NCBI GenBank assembly: GCA_002104895.1
Contig: MCFG01000005.1
Location: forward strand, 285,001-342,500
From: Anaeromyces robustus
Taxonomy: Eukaryota; Neocallimastigomycota; Neocallimastigomycetes; Neocallimastigales; Neocallimastigaceae
DNA length: 57,500 nucleotides
Direction: 5' to 3'
In this document: piece after piece, positions 55,104 to 57,500 of the stretch
Layout of the letters: each line of letters opens with the position of its first letter
Position numbering within the stretch: the first letter of the stretch is position 1
The notes under the pieces: model-generated
Told to the model about the DNA's origin: nothing
The model's input: the letters and a program-made list of their open reading frames with translations, nothing else
Databases searched by the model: none
Made by a program: the position numbers and the translations under genes

Positions 55104-57500
55104 GATAAAATTTTTTATTTTTAATAAATATCGTAATAATTAATTAATGTTTTTTTATAAATTATGGTAGAGCATTTTCTGGTAGAAAAATATATAATGG
55201 AGAATTACCAAATACTTTTTTAAATAAGTTCCCAAAATTAAAGAAACTGTAAATATAATAATATAATTTACTTGAATTAAAATATAATTAATATAAATAT
55301 TCTCATTTATATTATTTTTAATATATTATAGCACTATTATGAATTCGGAAATCCATACAATACCACAAGATATTAAGATGACAGATTCTTTAGAAGAAAT
55401 GTAATTAATTTATTAGTAAATATTTAAATATTTTTTTTAACAATCAATTAATTTAATTGATATATATTATATATATTATATAGTAATTTGAATAACAATG
55501 CTATAAATAGCTTTCCATATCAACTTAACAATGCTAAAAATTTAAGAATATTGTAAGTAAAATAAAATTAAATAAAATAATATACAAATATAAAATAATA
55601 TAATAAAATATGGAACTTGAAAAATATAATAAATTAAAATAATAAATTTTTTAAAATTAATACATGCTAAAATTTAATTTATTATTAATATATATCATTT
55701 TTTTGTAGAAAAATAAAAAATAATAAAATAACAGGTCCTTTAACAAATCAAATTAATGATTTTAAAAATCTTGAAACAATGTAAATATATATAAATATAT
55801 ATAAATATATATTTTATATATCATAAAATAATTTGATAAATTAATGTTATAATTAATGTTATAATTAACTAATTCGCAAAAAATTATTAAAGTGATATAG
55901 GTAATAATTTAATGGAAGGTGAAATTGTTATTGGTCAATCCATAAAAAACCTGTAAATTTTGTTAATAAAATTATTAATTTTAGTAATTAATTTATTATT
56001 TATTTATTTATTTCTAACACATAATTATTCATTCAATAATAATAGAAATGCTACAAATAATAAATTTACAAATTTATCATGCGATGGCCCATCTAAATTA
56101 GAAATAATGTATATTTTTTTTTATTAATATATTAATATATTTTTTCATGTTAAAGATTTATTATTTATATATTTAATTTTATTGTACTATTAAAAATATA
56201 TATATAGAGATGTAAAAGATAACTCAATTGACAATTTTTCACCTAACTTTTTTAATAATACAGAAAAATTAAAATCTATGTAAAATAAAATTTTAACTTA
56301 TAATATATAATTTTTTAAAATTAAATAATATTAAAATAATTAACACACCTATTATATAATAAATATAATTTATTAATTAAATGAATATATAAATATTTAG
56401 ATATTTAAATTCAAATAATTTAAAGGAACTACCATATGATTTCTTTTATTTACCCAATATTGAAGATATGTATGTATATTAATGGATATATTATATTTAT
56501 TGATATTATTTTCATAAAATATTTCATAATTATACTAAATATTTTAATATTTGAATTTAGTGATATATCGAATAATCCACAGTTGAAAACTGAATTTCTA
56601 AAATTTTCTAATGGTTATAAACCTAGTTGTAAAACAATCATAAATTTTTCTTGTATTGAAAAAAATGCGTGCTTTGATGAAGCTACTAAATCAAATTATA
56701 AAGAATGTACTCAAGAGGAGGTTCAAACCATCAGAAATAAAATCAAAGAAAGTAAACAAAAAGAAAATAAAGGTAGTAATACACTAACTATTTTAATCAT
56801 TATTGCATTAATTATTATTGGCATTGTAAGTATTATATGGATGTATGTTTCATATAAAAGAAAAAATAAGTCAAGAGAAGCTGATGTTATAATTTCACCT
56901 ACTATCAATACTTCTAATTATTATGATGATATGTTTAAAAATGCAAAAAATAGTAAAAAGCAATTAACAGTAAATTCTTTTGACAATTCCAATAATAATA
57001 ATAATAATAATAATAATGATAATAATAATAATAATAATAATAATATTAATATTAATAATTCACAAACAACATTAACAACATCAACAACAAATATGCTACC
57101 ATTACATTCCTCATCTATTAATCAATCTTTTTCACAAAACTCTATACATGTTACTCGTGAAAATTCATCATCAATTAATAATTTAATAATGCAAAATCCT
57201 GTACTTGATGGTAATACATCCACCTCTGTAAGTCCAGTGTTACAAAGTTCAATAATGCAAAACTCAATAATGCAAAGTCCAACTATTGTAGGTAATGTAT
57301 CATGTATAATGAGTCCAATAATGAAAAGTTCTACTGTAATAAATAATTCTTCTGGTATAACTGTTACTAGTCCAATAGTAAGTCCAATTCTTCCAAGTGC
57401 TACAACTATGAATTTTACATCACCAATATTACAAAGTACTAGTATACAACCATTACAAATACCAGCATCTGCACATATTAATAATTTAATAAATGATAAT
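54717..57500 (+). CDS. LRR receptor-like single-pass membrane protein, 3' end beyond window (LRR gene 3)
   Basis: Joined exons: 54717-54907, 54996-55076, 55171-55248, 55332-55400, 55484-55552, 55709-55780, 55893-55952, 56046-56108, 56208-56279, 56401-56469, 56561->57500; 588 aa seen, no stop reached. Signal peptide (about 1-20), then LRRs of 20-27 residues, one per phase-2 exon (for example INLNNNAINSFPYQLNNAKN). Juxtamembrane cysteines are at 298, 306, 312 and 324, and the transmembrane helix at about 350-372. The Asn/Ser/Thr/Pro-rich tail has recurring SPI(M/V/L) and LQSS phrases. Unlike LRR genes 1 and 2, its N-cap lacks the CC..C cluster, so the N-terminal cap has diverged or been lost. 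Exons 3, 5, 6 and 7 correspond one-to-one with those of the other two genes. Confidence 0.88.

Overview
The window looks like nuclear DNA of an extremely AT-rich zoosporic fungus. The best fit is an anaerobic gut fungus (Neocallimastigomycota), but that is inference. The evidence is: short AT-rich GT-AG introns in almost every gene; intergenic DNA made of poly(A)/poly(T), (ATTT)n, (TTA)n and (AAAAT)n tracts; Asn-rich low-complexity proteins; a fungal-type LOA1/VPS66 acyltransferase; and at least two, probably three, genes for motile flagella (DRC7, CFAP69, LRRC34-like). I saw no rRNA, tRNA, CRISPR array or intact transposon. All coordinates were derived by hand from reading frame, splice sites and phase. 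Family names come from remembered motifs and no search was run.

Layout. 1-18.9 kb is a receptor-like region on the + strand: a decayed leucine-rich-repeat (LRR) gene (95-790), an intact LRR transmembrane gene (3115-7890), a secreted acidic repeat protein (11794-12543), an unidentified decayed element (13111-13870) and a second LRR transmembrane gene (15288-18897). 19.7-21.2 kb is RNase H2 subunit A (-). 21.2-27.2 kb is mostly non-coding, with inverted repeats, microsatellites and one small basic protein gene. 27.2-53.1 kb is a housekeeping and flagellar block: LRRC34-like (-), LOA1 (+), a GRIPAP1-like coiled-coil protein (+), DRC7 (-), CFAP69 (-) and ASF1 (+). A third LRR transmembrane gene starts at 54717 and runs off the window.

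Two results stand out. First, DRC7 and CFAP69 each contain an intron that joins in frame only if spliced as an AT-AC intron. Both introns begin with the U12-type donor ATATCCTTT and have a CTTAAC branch-like site; they are 116 and 115 nt long, and no GT-AG alternative keeps the frame. This implies an active minor spliceosome in this fungus. Second, the three LRR receptor-like genes and the relic share an exact modular design. Every LRR is one 60-81 nt exon bounded by phase-2 introns, exon n of one gene corresponds to exon n of the others, and all three end in a four-Cys cap, a single transmembrane helix and an unrelated Asn/Ser-rich cytoplasmic tail without a kinase domain. They look like a family of kinase-less surface receptors or adhesins made by whole-gene duplication.
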